Source: Rhizobium sp. NZLR1
GTDB taxonomy: Bacteria > Pseudomonadota > Alphaproteobacteria > Rhizobiales > Rhizobiaceae
Assembly: GCF_017357385.1 (NCBI RefSeq)
Contig: NZ_CP071637.1
Location: 62,001-126,000 of the forward strand
DNA: 64,000 bases
Reading direction: 5' to 3'
A program made the position numbers and the translations under genes. Position 1 is the stretch's first letter; each line of letters opens with the position of its first letter. Of this stretch, positions 25,695 through 34,752 are shown one piece after another. A model generated the notes under the pieces. That model saw only the letters and a program-made list of their open reading frames with translations. It had not been told where the DNA came from and made no database searches.

Positions 25695-27126
25695 GCGCCC
25701 ACTTGTCGTCGTCGCGAAAAGCGGCTCGAAGCGTTGGATCACGGCTGCGGATCACAAGGCGCGCGAAGCCGGTATTCATGTCAATATGCCGGCCGCCAAG
25801 GCACAAGCGCTCGTCCAGGGCCTGCAGATGGTCGAGGCTGAAGTGAACGCCGACACCGCAGCTCTTGAACGGCTGGCGCTGTGGGCGCTGACGCAATATT
25901 CCCCTGTTGTCGCGGTTGATCCGCCGGACGGCATCGTCATGGACACCGAAGGCGCCGATCACCTGCAGGGTGGCGAAGACCTGATGTTGTCCGGTATCGT
26001 CAACCGTTTCCATGCCCGGGGTCTGACGGCGCGCGTTGCGATTGCCGACAACTGGGGTGCGGCCCATGCGCTCGCTCGGGTGAGCAAGCGCGCGACCGTG
26101 ATCGTTCCGCGTGGCGAGACAGCACGTTTCGTCGAGCGATTGCCGATCGCCTCGCTCAGGCTACCTCCCGAGATCGTTGCCAGCCTGCGGACACTCGGGT
26201 TTCAGACGATCGGCGAGCTGTCGGTTACGCCGCGTGCACCGCTGACCCTTCGCTTCGGCCCAGAGATCGGCCGGCGCCTCGACCAGATCTATGGACGGTT
26301 GCCGGAACCGATCGAGCCAATCCGCTCGATGGACACCATCGAGATCAGCCGCGCCTTTGCCGAGCCGATCGGCGCGCCAGAGACCATCGCCAAATATGTC
26401 TCGCGCCTGGTCGTCCAGCTTTGCGAAGCGCTTCAAAAGAAGGGCCTTGGCGTTCGCCGCACGGATCTGATCGTCCACAAGGTCGACAATACGATGCAGG
26501 CGATCCGCACCGGTACCGCAAAACCCGCCCGCGACGTCGCCTGGCTGACGAAGCTGTTAAAGGATCGGATCGAGAAGATCGAACCGGGTTTCGGTATCGA
26601 GAAACTCTCGCTCGTCGCCGTCATGTCCGAACCGCTCATCGAAACACAGAGGGCGTCTTCGCTGATTGAGGAGGAGGTCGTCGATATCGCCCCGCTGATC
26701 GACGTGATCGGCAATCGCGGCCAGCGCGTCTATCGCGTGGCGCCAGTGGCCAGCGATGTGCCCGAACGCAGCGTCCAGCGTGTCAACGCCGTTGCTGAAG
26801 AAACTGGAACGTCATGGAGCTTGCATTGGCCGCGGCCGGTTCGGCTGCTCGTCCAGCCGGAGCTCGTCGAGGTAATCGCGCTCCTGCCGGATCATCCGCC
26901 GGTCTCGATCACCTGGCGCGGCAAGCGCCGGCGGGTGAAACGCGCCGACGGGCCGGAGCGGATTTTCGGCGAGTGGTGGACGCGGGGCGCGGAATTCGAT
27001 GCGGTAAGGGACTACTTCGTCGTCGAGGATGACAGCGGCGAACGATTCTGGATTTTTCGCTCCGGTGACGGTGTCGATGCCGCGACCGGCTCGCACAAAT
27101 GGTTCCTGCATGGGATCTTCGCATGA
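25609..27126 (+). CDS. imuB: ImuB, inactive Y-family polymerase homologue
   Basis: A 505-residue Y-family protein. The palm region where an active polymerase has catalytic acids reads [16 protein letters not shown] and [13 protein letters not shown], so catalysis is unlikely and ImuB serves as a clamp-binding hub for ImuA and DnaE2. The HhH and little-finger parts follow ([20 protein letters not shown]). The C-terminal tail has WW-rich [12 protein letters not shown] and [11 protein letters not shown]. Stop codon overlaps the dnaE2 start (ATGA). Confidence 0.92.
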   Translation: MPRVVSIYLPDLAIERIRRTAGAGELSAERPLVVVAKSGSKRWITAADHKAREAGIHVNMPAAKAQALVQGLQMVEAEVNADTAALERLALWALTQYSPVVAVDPPDGIVMDTEGADHLQGGEDLMLSGIVNRFHARGLTARVAIADNWGAAHALARVSKRATVIVPRGETARFVERLPIASLRLPPEIVASLRTLGFQTIGELSVTPRAPLTLRFGPEIGRRLDQIYGRLPEPIEPIRSMDTIEISRAFAEPIGAPETIAKYVSRLVVQLCEALQKKGLGVRRTDLIVHKVDNTMQAIRTGTAKPARDVAWLTKLLKDRIEKIEPGFGIEKLSLVAVMSEPLIETQRASSLIEEEVVDIAPLIDVIGNRGQRVYRVAPVASDVPERSVQRVNAVAEETGTSWSLHWPRPVRLLVQPELVEVIALLPDHPPVSITWRGKRRRVKRADGPERIFGEWWTRGAEFDAVRDYFVVEDDSGERFWIFRSGDGVDAATGSHKWFLHGIFA

Positions 27127-30100
27127 GCTACGCCGAGCTTCAGGTGACGACGCATTTCTCCTTCCTCCGGGGAGCATCCTCGGCCGACGAGCTGTTTGCC
27201 ACGGCCAAGCTGCTGGGCATCCAGGCGCTTGGCATCGTCGATCGCAACTCGCTGGCCGGCATCGTCCGGGCACTGGAAGCATCGCGCGCCACTGGCCTCC
27301 GGCTGGTTGTCGGCTGTCGGCTCGATTTGGCTGATGGCATGTCGATCCTCGTCTACCCCACCGATCGTGCCGCCTATTCGCGCCTTACTCGATTGCTGAC
27401 GCTTGGCAAGGGCAGGGGCGGCAAGGCCAAATGCATCCTGCATCTCGATGATGTGACGCTCTATGCGGAAGGCCTCATCGGCATTCTCGTTCCCGATCTG
27501 CCGGACGAGACCTGCGCCGTGCAGCTGAGGAAGATGGCCGAGATTTTCGAGGACCGAGCCTATCTCGCTCTATCGCTTCGCCGGCGGCCGAACGACCAGA
27601 TGCGGCTGTACGAACTGTCGAACATGGCCAACCGCTTCAAGGTCAAGACGGTGGTGACCAATGATGTGCTCTTCCATGAGCCTTCGCGGCGGCAGCTGCA
27701 GGATGTCGTCACCTGCATCCGCACCAGGACCACGATCGACGATGTCGGCTTCGAGCGGGAACGCCATGCCGATCGCTACCTGAAGCCGCCGGAGGAAATG
27801 GAGAGGCTGTTTCCCCGCTATCGGCAAGCGTTGGCGCGGACGATGGAAATCGTCAATCGCTGCAGGTTCTCGCTCGAAGAACTGACCTATCAATATCCGG
27901 AAGAGGCGATCGTGCCGGGCAAGGATGCGCAGGCTTCGCTTGAGCATTACGTCTGGGAGTGCGTGCCGCAGCGCTATCCTGAAGGCCTGCCACCAAAGGT
28001 GTTGAAAGTCGTCCGGCATGAACTCGACCTCATCCGCACCATGAAATACGCCCCCTATTTTTTGACGGTGTTTTCGATCGTCCGGTTCGCCCGCTCGCAG
28101 GGTATTCTCTGCCAGGGGCGGGGCTCGGCTGCGAACTCTGCTGTCTGTTATATCCTCGGAATCACATCGATCGATCCCGAGACCAACGATCTTCTGTTCG
28201 AGCGCTTTGTTTCCCAGGAACGCGACGAGCCACCGGATATCGATGTCGACTTCGAACACGAACGGCGCGAAGAGGTGATTCAATGGATCTACAAGACCTA
28301 TACGCATCAGAAGGCGGCGCTCTGTGCGACGGTGACAAAATATCGCGCCAAGGGCGCCATCCGCGATGTTGGCAAGGCGCTCGGGCTGCCGGAGGACATG
28401 ATCAAGGCGCTATCATCGGGCATGTGGTCCTGGTCGGCCGAGATGGCGGACGAAAGGAACCTTCGAGAGCTCAACCTCAATCCGGATGATCGTCGGCTGG
28501 CGCTGACCTTGCAGCTTGCGCAGCAGCTGATGGGGGCGCCTCGCCACCTCGGCCAGCATCCGGGTGGCTTCGTGCTGACCCATGACAGGCTCGATGATCT
28601 CGTGCCGATCGAACCTGCGTCCATGGCCGATCGGCAGGTGATCGAATGGGACAAGGACGACGTCGAGGCGCTGAAATTCATGAAGGTCGATGTCCTGGCG
28701 CTCGGCATGCTCACTTGCATGTCAAAAGCGTTCAGGCTGATCGAAGAGCAGAAGGGCAGACCGATTGATCTTGCCGGCATCGAGCAGGAGGATCCCAAGA
28801 CCTATGCGATGATCCGCAAGGCCGACACGCTGGGTACCTTCCAGATCGAGAGCCGGGCGCAGATGTCGATGCTGCCCCGGATGAAGCCCAAGACTTTTTA
28901 TGACCTGGTGATCCAGGTGGCGATCGTCCGACCTGGTCCGATCCAGGGTGACATGGTGCATCCCTATCTGCGTCGGCGTGAGGGCAAGGAGAAGCCTGAA
29001 TATCCAACACCCGAACTGGAGGCAGTTCTCGGCAAGACACTTGGCGTGCCGCTCTTCCAGGAGAGCGCCATGAAGGTGGCGATGGTCTGCGCCGGCTTTA
29101 CCGGCGGCGAAGCCGATCAGTTGCGCAAGTCGATGGCGACATTCAAGGTCACCGGCGGCGTGTCGCGGTTCCAGGAGAAGCTGGTCTCGGGCATGATCCG
29201 GAACGGCTATTCGCCGGAATTCGCCGAAAAGACATTCAAGCAGCTGGAAGGCTTCGGCTCCTACGGATTTCCGGAAAGCCATGCAGCGAGCTTTGCCCTC
29301 ATCGCCTACGCCTCGAGCTATGTGAAATGCCATTTCCCGGACGTGTTCTGCGCTGCTCTGATCAACAGCCAGCCGATGGGTTTTTACGCTGTCGCCCAGA
29401 TCGTCGGCGATGCCAGGAATCACGGCGTCGAAATCCGCCCGATCTGCATTAATCGGTCACGTTGGGATTGCACGCTGGAACAGATCGAAGGCAGCGATCG
29501 TCACGCCGTCCGGCTCGGCATGCGGCTGGTGCGAGGACTTGCAGCGGTCGATGCCGCCCGAATCATTGCCGCCCGCGCCGATCAGCCCTTCGACAGTGTC
29601 GACGACATGTGGCGGCGCTCCGGCGTACCGGCGGCTTCGCTGGTGGAACTGGCTGAGGGCGATGCCTTCTTGCCGTCACTGGGCCTGCAGCGCCGCGATG
29701 CGTTCTGGGCAATCAAGGCACTGCGTGACGAGCCGCTGCCATTATTTGCCGCGGCATCCGAGCGCGAGAGCAAGTCGATCGCGGAGCAGCGGGAACCGGA
29801 TGTTGCACTGCGGCAGATGACGGATGGGCACAATGTCATCCAGGATTATAGCCACACGGGTCTTACTCTGCGCCAGCATCCGATCGCGTTCCTGCGCAAA
29901 GACCTTACGGCGCGCAGCATCGTCACCTGCGAGGAGGCGATGTCTGCCCGGGACGGTCGCTGGCTGATGACGGCCGGCCTCGTTCTCGTCCGGCAGAAAC
30001 CCGGATCAGCAAAGGGCGTGATGTTTCTGACGATCGAAGACGAGACCGGCCCGGCGAACGTCGTCGTCTGGCCAAAACTGTTCGAGCGACGCCGGCGTGT

Positions 30101-30428
30101 GGTGCTGGGATCGAGCATGATGGCGATCAACGGACGCATCCAACGGGAAGGCGAGGTTGTGCACCTTGTCGCCCAGCAGCTCTTCGATCTCTCCGGCGAC
30201 CTGTCGGCTTTGGCGGATCGTGATGAAGCATTCAAGCTTCCGACCGGTCGCGGCGATGAGTTCGCCCATGGCTCGCCGGGCAGTCCCGATGCCCGGGATC
30301 GGGCTGCCGTGAAGACGCGCGATATCTATGTTCCGTTATGCCGAATTCGGCATAAGGGGACTTATACCGAGCCCGAGACTATGCCGAGCCCATTCCCTAG
30401 ATCCCGATTTCCGGTAATCCAGGATTGA
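27123..30428 (+). CDS. dnaE2: DnaE2 error-prone polymerase, C-terminus replaced
   Basis: The start ATG at 27123 overlaps the imuB stop. The PHP domain ([20 protein letters not shown]) is followed by the PolIIIalpha catalytic part with [16 protein letters not shown] and [14 protein letters not shown], HhH motifs and an OB-fold ([18 protein letters not shown]). Up to TRDIYVP (30335) it is a normal DnaE2. It then runs 31 codons into the inserted element ([14 protein letters not shown]...). The native end DLHIDALKVKSRNFH is found 3.17 kb away at 33502-33549. The polymerase is probably still made with a foreign tail; effects on partner binding are unknown. Confidence 0.9.
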   Translation: MSYAELQVTTHFSFLRGASSADELFATAKLLGIQALGIVDRNSLAGIVRALEASRATGLRLVVGCRLDLADGMSILVYPTDRAAYSRLTRLLTLGKGRGGKAKCILHLDDVTLYAEGLIGILVPDLPDETCAVQLRKMAEIFEDRAYLALSLRRRPNDQMRLYELSNMANRFKVKTVVTNDVLFHEPSRRQLQDVVTCIRTRTTIDDVGFERERHADRYLKPPEEMERLFPRYRQALARTMEIVNRCRFSLEELTYQYPEEAIVPGKDAQASLEHYVWECVPQRYPEGLPPKVLKVVRHELDLIRTMKYAPYFLTVFSIVRFARSQGILCQGRGSAANSAVCYILGITSIDPETNDLLFERFVSQERDEPPDIDVDFEHERREEVIQWIYKTYTHQKAALCATVTKYRAKGAIRDVGKALGLPEDMIKALSSGMWSWSAEMADERNLRELNLNPDDRRLALTLQLAQQLMGAPRHLGQHPGGFVLTHDRLDDLVPIEPASMADRQVIEWDKDDVEALKFMKVDVLALGMLTCMSKAFRLIEEQKGRPIDLAGIEQEDPKTYAMIRKADTLGTFQIESRAQMSMLPRMKPKTFYDLVIQVAIVRPGPIQGDMVHPYLRRREGKEKPEYPTPELEAVLGKTLGVPLFQESAMKVAMVCAGFTGGEADQLRKSMATFKVTGGVSRFQEKLVSGMIRNGYSPEFAEKTFKQLEGFGSYGFPESHAASFALIAYASSYVKCHFPDVFCAALINSQPMGFYAVAQIVGDARNHGVEIRPICINRSRWDCTLEQIEGSDRHAVRLGMRLVRGLAAVDAARIIAARADQPFDSVDDMWRRSGVPAASLVELAEGDAFLPSLGLQRRDAFWAIKALRDEPLPLFAAASERESKSIAEQREPDVALRQMTDGHNVIQDYSHTGLTLRQHPIAFLRKDLTARSIVTCEEAMSARDGRWLMTAGLVLVRQKPGSAKGVMFLTIEDETGPANVVVWPKLFERRRRVVLGSSMMAINGRIQREGEVVHLVAQQLFDLSGDLSALADRDEAFKLPTGRGDEFAHGSPGSPDARDRAAVKTRDIYVPLCRIRHKGTYTEPETMPSPFPRSRFPVIQD

Positions 30429-30441
30429 AAGCTCGGCATAG
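30362..30441 (+). repeat. left terminal inverted repeat of the dnaE2 insertion
   Basis: Starts TTATACCGAGCCCGAGACTA and ends GCTCGGCATAG. The arm contains its own inverted pair CTATGCCGAGC (30379-30389) and GCTCGGCATAG (30431-30441), suggesting recombinase-binding sites. It aligns with the reverse complement of 33414-33495 over its whole length at roughly 80 percent by eye. Confidence 0.85.
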
Positions 30442-30521
30442 TTTGAATGCGTTGGAAGACCGGGTTCGGCCCAAAGCGGCCGTCGGCCCAATGCCATCGT
30501 GCCAATTGGGCTGACCCCGCA

Positions 30522-30758
30522 TCACTGCTCGCAAACATATAGGCCAAGTGGAAACAACTCTTCGTAACGCGGATGGTCCCTGATGCATTCAAGGCAACCC
30601 TCATGGCGAATGACATCAATCATATCGTCAGCAACACGCTGCATGTAGGCTTCGAGAATGTGCATCGCCGTGTCGAGACCCGAAGCCGTTGCGGCTGTCA
30701 GAATTGAATCTCGATCAGCTCGGGAGGCTCCTTGTTGAAATCGGAATATCGAATCCAC
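30522..30758 (-). pseudogene. possible DJ-1/PfpI C-terminal fragment
   Basis: The frame reads SILTAATASGLDTAMHILEA and then MQRVADDMIDVIRHEGCLE. The first part resembles the TSGxxAGIDLALHLVE helix near the end of DJ-1/PfpI/GlxA proteins. No other domain part is present and it overlaps the PNPOx gene end, so the call is tentative. Confidence 0.3.
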
Positions 30759-31123
30759 CGCGGCGTTGCTTTGAACATCACTGCTCCTCTCTCGATGAAC
30801 TCCCTTTCGGCCGGAACGCTGTTGAGATGGGCTTCCTGGTATTGTTCGATATCTGCGGCACGAACACTTGTTGCCTCACCCTCGTATTGAACCGTGATGT
30901 TGTCGTTCCATCCGACAACGAATGCGACGCCGGGACGCTCCGCGAGATTGTTGAACTTCCGTGTGTCTTTGAAAGTGTCGAACACGATCTCAAGATTGTC
31001 CCGCACCGAGAAGTCGACCGTAGCCGCCTCCGGCGTTCCGTTGCGGTGGCATGTCGCAATGACCGCCAAGGTGTGCTTCCTCAGGAATTCAAGGATCATG
31101 CGTTTCGTATGATCTTCGTCCAT
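30698..31123 (-). CDS. pyridoxamine 5'-phosphate oxidase-fold protein
   Basis: From MDEDHTKRMILEFLRKHTLA the 141-residue product has the split-barrel flavin-binding fold: VIATCHRNGTPEAATVDFSV, FDTFKDTRKFNNLAERPGVA and VQYEGEATSV. Such small PNPOx-like proteins bind FMN, F420 or haem and reduce diverse substrates; the true substrate cannot be told. Start at 31123 follows a GAGGGATGAGG-type site. It is cargo within the dnaE2 insertion. Confidence 0.75.
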   Translation of the reverse strand: MDEDHTKRMILEFLRKHTLAVIATCHRNGTPEAATVDFSVRDNLEIVFDTFKDTRKFNNLAERPGVAFVVGWNDNITVQYEGEATSVRAADIEQYQEAHLNSVPAEREFIERGAVMFKATPRWIRYSDFNKEPPELIEIQF

Positions 31124-31313
31124 TGCCTCATCCCTCAGTGAGTTTTCTCGACTTTTGTGCAGTCCCATTCGACAGCCCGCCGGCCTCGGCGGCGTTTGGC
31201 CGCCAGCGCCGCGAGCTTGCGAGATATGCGTTCACCACCCGACCCAGCCATCGATGCGTCCGTTCTAATCTCGTGCCTTCCAGGACGATTAACACATTGC
31301 TCACCCTCGTTCG

Positions 31314-32099
31314 ATGGTCATCGGCCAGCAGGGTCCTGCGCCGAACATCATGAAGACGGTCAAGGTTCTAAAAGAACGCAAGATCGCCGACAGGACCGCT
31401 CTTGGCGCTTTCCTGCCTAATGAAAGCTCCTCGATGATTGGTGGGCTCGTTTTCGAAGCCTCTTTCCTGCTACAAATTCAGCGGGTCCTTGCCATCCCTG
31501 GGAAGATCGGGTCGAACCGAGAGGTGCAATTCCTCACCCGCAACGAGATCAAAGCGATCCTCGCGGCTCCTGATCTGCGAACTTGGGTTGGGCGGCGGGA
31601 CTATGTCCTGATGCTGACGGCTGTACCGACAAGATGCGCCTTTCCGTACTCGTCGGGCTTGATCGAAGCGCCGTCACTATTGGAATGGGCGCACACATTC
31701 GGGAAAGGTCGCAAGGAGCGGACCACGCCGATCACCAAGATGCTCAATGCAAAACTCAAAGCGTGGTTGGACGAACCGCCCATGCGGAACTCGAATGCTC
31801 TTTTTCCGACCATTCACGGTGAGCGGATGAGCCCCGATGCGGTGCAGTACCTTCTGGCAAAATACGTCTTGGCGGCGTCCAAGGGCTGTCCGTCTTTACG
31901 ATCAAAGCGGATATCACTTCATGTCCTTCGCCACAGCGCCGCAATGGAACTGCTGGATGCAGGCGTGGACAGCACGGTGATCTCGTTGTGGCTCGGCCAA
32001 AGGAGGCCGCTCTTGCCAAGATCGATCCGTACAATGATCTCTCGCATGGGCGCTTCCGGGCTGGCGACGAACTCTTGGCTTTCCTCGATAAACTCTGAT
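31314..32099 (+). pseudogene. tyrosine recombinase (integrase), decayed
   Basis: Segments of a C-terminal recombinase domain are spread over two frames: EVQFLTRNEIKAILAAPDLR, then (other frame) MRLSVLVGLDRSAVTIGMGA, back to FGKGRKERTTPITKMLNAKL, SPDAVQYLLAKYVLAASKG and the catalytic HVLRHSAAMELLDAGVD. The region with the catalytic Tyr is deleted between LWLGQ and KEAALAKIDPYNDLSHGRF. At least two frameshifts plus this deletion make the protein inactive. N-terminal core-binding domain also missing. Confidence 0.8.
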
Positions 32100-32249
32100 C
32101 CTTAGGAATCATCGATCGCTAAAGCCGCGATATCATTCTGTCCGGAGACCCGTTTCCGGGGTGGATCGCCGAAGGTCGTGGCTGATCTTCAGGAACGCCA
32201 CGACGCCGACGCCCATTGACGCGGCGAATGAACAGGGAATCTCTATCGG

Positions 32250-33056
32250 CTAGCTGTGCCGCCATACGTTAATTGCGGATATCAGCAAAATCACCGCTAG
32301 CGCTGGCAGAAGTACGGAATTCGGGACAAGGCCAAGAAGCAGCCCGCCGACAAAGGTCCCGATTATCGAGCCTGCTGCCATAATCAGCAGGAACGCTTTG
32401 TTACCGCCAAGGACCGAGAAGCTCTGATCGCGGCTGTACCGTGTGAAGCCGACAAGCATGGTGGGCAGACTGACTGCAAGAGAGAGGCTGCCAGCCAGTT
32501 TGATATCCGCACCGAACAACAACACCAGCGTCGGGATCAGCAGCTCGCCGCCTGCCACGCCAAGCAAGGCTGCGACAATACCGATGATGAAGCCCGCGAT
32601 CACGCCACCAATAAGCTGAGCTACTCCAGTCACCAACGGCTGCCCGGCGGTCGCATCATGACCGAGAACCAGCACCACAGCGATGATGATCAGCATGGCT
32701 GCTATGACTTTGTAGAGCGTCTCCGACCTCAAACGTGTCGCCCATCCTGCGCCGAACCAGGCTCCGATCAGGCTTCCGGCAAGGAGGTTGGCGATAATCG
32801 CCCAGTGATCTGCAATTGTTCCAAAGGAGATAGTTCCAGCACGGAACGGCAGCGCTGTCGCCACGACGACGAGGCTCATGGCCTTGTTCAGGATGACGGC
32901 TTCCAGCGCCGCAAAGTTGAACAGGCTGATGAGGATCGGGAGACGGAATTCCGCGCCCCCCAGCCCAATCAGACCTCCAAGAGTGCCTATGATTGCCCCC
33001 GCGACAAAGGCTGCGGGCTGATTTCGAGTAGTCGATGGATTGGCGGCGTCACTCAT
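32250..33056 (-). CDS. TauE/SafE-family membrane transporter
   Basis: A 268-residue protein with eight or so hydrophobic segments. The paired Gly-rich motifs characteristic of the family are FVAGAIIGTLGGLIGLGGAE and FIIGIVAALLGVAGGELLIP, arising from an internal duplication. Members export sulfite, sulfoacetate or related organosulfur anions, but the substrate here is unknown. I prefer the ATG at 33056 over the upstream one at 33140. It is the largest intact cargo gene of the dnaE2 insertion. Confidence 0.85.
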   Translation of the reverse strand: MSDAANPSTTRNQPAAFVAGAIIGTLGGLIGLGGAEFRLPILISLFNFAALEAVILNKAMSLVVVATALPFRAGTISFGTIADHWAIIANLLAGSLIGAWFGAGWATRLRSETLYKVIAAMLIIIAVVLVLGHDATAGQPLVTGVAQLIGGVIAGFIIGIVAALLGVAGGELLIPTLVLLFGADIKLAGSLSLAVSLPTMLVGFTRYSRDQSFSVLGGNKAFLLIMAAGSIIGTFVGGLLLGLVPNSVLLPALAVILLISAINVWRHS

Positions 33057-33105
33057 GACCGGTATGTATGCACAATAAATACGGGCTGGATAGAAGACGA
33101 ACCTG

Positions 33106-33372
33106 ATGAGTGTAACAAATTGCAGATGGTGTGTTGCCAACGGAGAAATGCTTTCGGAAGCAAAGCGCTACCGCGCGGAATTCAAGTCTGATGGTTTCAC
33201 CATTGGCTGGAATGTCGGCTCAGCCGGTGGCCAGCATGTTTTTCATGCCCATCTGCACGTTATCTGCAGATATGAGGGCGAGCCGAACGCCGGGCGTGGA
33301 TTGCGAAACCTTGCCCGCCAATTGCGAACGTTTTCAAAGCCAATTTCGACGACTCAATCTCTCGCCGATTGA
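33106..33372 (+). pseudogene. HIT-family protein, short or truncated
   Basis: The distal half carries IGWNVGSAGGQHVFHAHLHV, which includes the histidine triad (HAHLH), followed by GRGLRNLARQL. The N-terminal half expected of HIT nucleotide hydrolases is replaced by about 30 unrelated residues. It starts 49 bases from the divergent TauE gene. Probably a remnant. Confidence 0.5.
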
Positions 33373-33413
33373 TCGTAGGGCGGAGCGAAGTAGACAGCAG
33401 ATCGAATGCGGAT

Positions 33414-33495
33414 TTATGCCGAGCTTATAATCCCGGATTAGCGGAAATCTCGGGCTTTAGGGAAGTCGCTCGGCATAGTATCGGGCTCGGGATAA
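33414..33495 (-). repeat. right terminal inverted repeat of the dnaE2 insertion
   Basis: Reverse complement begins TTATCCCGAGCCCGATACTA and contains TATGCCGAGC and GCTCGGCATAA like the left copy. The outer 20-bp palindrome of the left end is absent here, so this end may have lost about 25 bases. Confidence 0.85.
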
Positions 33496-33501
33496 ATTTC
33501 T

Positions 33502-33549
33502 GACCTTCACATTGACGCCCTCAAGGTAAAGAGCAGGAATTTTCATTGA
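33502..33549 (+). pseudogene. dnaE2: detached 3' end of dnaE2
   Basis: Translates DLHIDALKVKSRNFH then TGA. DnaE2 proteins end with a RDIYVPDLHIDTLKVKSRNF-type sequence, and the main gene breaks off exactly after RDIYVP. This 16-codon piece is the missing terminus, displaced by the element at 30336-33501. Confidence 0.92.
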
Positions 33550-33578
33550 GCTTCAGCCAGAATGCGGTCGCCCCAGGA

Positions 33579-33782
33579 TCAGAGCACGGATACCTTCTCG
33601 GCCTTGGACTTTCCGGTCTTGCGGTCCTGACCGACTTCAAAGCTGACCTTGTCACCCTCCTTCAGCGAACCGCCACGCTGCAAAGCAGACACGTGAACGA
33701 ACATGTCCGTTCCGCCATTGTCAGGCGTGATGAAGCCGAATCCCTTGTCGTCGTTGAAAAATTTGACTGTACCGGTAGGCAT
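33579..33782 (-). CDS. cold-shock protein (CspA family)
   Basis: A 67-residue single OB-fold: [20 protein letters not shown] with RNP1 (KGFGFI), then [10 protein letters not shown] with RNP2 (VFVH-like MFVHV). Binds single-stranded RNA/DNA as an RNA chaperone. Start at 33782 follows TAAGAGGAAGTTTC. The long leader (33783-33900) is typical of csp genes and may itself be temperature-sensitive. Confidence 0.9.
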   Translation of the reverse strand: MPTGTVKFFNDDKGFGFITPDNGGTDMFVHVSALQRGGSLKEGDKVSFEVGQDRKTGKSKAEKVSVL

Positions 33783-33919
33783 GAAACTTCCTCTTAGCTT
33801 CCATTCCAAGACTCGCGTGCGGAACCTATATCGCCAACCGCTTTCGATCAACACGCGAGCGATTCCCTATCATTGAGCTACGAAAACTCGGTTAGACTTC
33901 ATCCATATTACAGGGCCGC

Positions 33920-33940
33920 GGTTCGTATCCTTTCAAGAGC
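33920..33940 (+). repeat. tRNA 3'-end-like fragment A
   Basis: GGTTCGTATCCTTTCAAGAGC looks like a T-loop plus acceptor strand but has no tRNA body. Near-copies occur at 49185, 57947 and 59580. It overlaps the start of a broken GFA gene. Confidence 0.4.
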
Positions 33941-33945
33941 TTAGA

Positions 33946-34289
33946 TATGAAGGAAGTTGTCACTGTGGTGCAGTGTCATTTGAAGTTGAAGCGGACCTTC
34001 CAGACAGTGCGATCAGTTGCAATTGCTCTCATTGCCGGAGAAAAGGCTTCCTTTTGTCCTTCTTTCCCGCGTTGAGTTTCCAGCTGAAAGCGGACGAGAG
34101 CGCATTGGAAACCTACACCTTCAATACGCACAAGCTCGCTCACAGGTTCTGCAAAACCTGGGGGTGCAGCCCTTTGCAGAGGGGATTGGCCCCGACGGAT
34201 CGGAGACGCGGGCTGTGAACCTCCGGTGTGTGGCAGCATGCGATCTCGGCGCTTTGCGTGTGCAGGAATTCAATGGCGCCGATCGGTGA
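33946..34289 (+). pseudogene. GFA-family (Mss4-fold) protein, frameshifted
   Basis: First frame: YEGSCHCGAVSFEVEADLPD, then CNCSHCRRKG (zinc ligands) and THKLAHRFCKTWGCSP. A missing base at about 34172 shifts the rest (FAEGIGPDGSETRAVNLRCV) into the next frame, ending at 34289. Together they give a full glutathione-dependent formaldehyde-activating-type domain. No clear start codon precedes YEGSC, so the 5' end may be damaged as well. Confidence 0.65.
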
Positions 34290-34662
34290 ACTGTCGACGT
34301 GCGGGCGGCGTCGCCCGAGTGACCTCGGCGGCTGCGGGCTGTGTCAATTGACTCAGTTCGATCGTTAGGAGGGGGAGGCGCTCACAGACAGGGATACCGA
34401 GCTTCTTCGCCTTGTCGGGGAGATTGCCCTGAATGCCGGTGCCCGGGAAGTGCATCACACCGATAGGCAGGATGTCCAGCATCTGATCGTTACGCTTGAA
34501 CGGCGCGGCCTTGGCGTGTTTGGGCCAATCGAGCGAAATGACACCAACGACGCGTTCACAGTCTCCCCTAGGCCGCGCCAAGGTAATGAACCTAACAAAC
34601 AAATGGCTTTCTTTTAGGGTGGGACGCAGCATCGCCGCGCCCCACCGATGAGTAAAGCTCAC
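34270..34662 (-). pseudogene. DUF2493 protein remnant
   Basis: The useful part is AKAAPFKRNDQMLDILPIGV, then FPGTGIQGNLPDKAKKLGIP, which is the end of DUF2493 proteins (SLOG-like nucleotide-binding fold common on rhizobial plasmids). Both ends are unlike the family, so I regard it as a decayed copy. Confidence 0.5.
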
Positions 34663-34752
34663 CAGGGTAGAACTCGCTCTCCAGACGTCGAAACGGTCTC
34701 ATATTCTGCTCCCATCAAGAGCCCCGGTAGTTGGCCGCACGGGGTAGAGATG

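Larger units (their letters stand above)
30336..33501. mobile_element. 3.17-kb element inserted in dnaE2
   Basis: The insertion splits dnaE2 exactly between Pro (codon ending 30335) and Asp (codon starting 33502). Its ends are about 80-bp inverted repeats (30362-30441 and 33414-33495). The left end has in addition the palindrome TTATGCCGAATTCGGCATAA. Inside are a PNPOx gene, a decayed tyrosine recombinase similar in sequence style to the third recombinase of recombinase-in-trio elements, a TauE/SafE gene and a HIT remnant. No target duplication is visible. It is most likely a degenerate recombinase-type element with cargo; naming the family needs a database match. Confidence 0.8.

Noticed and set aside
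28722..29423. Minus-strand ORF inside dnaE2
   Set aside because: Shadow frame; the plus-strand dnaE2 motifs are unambiguous.
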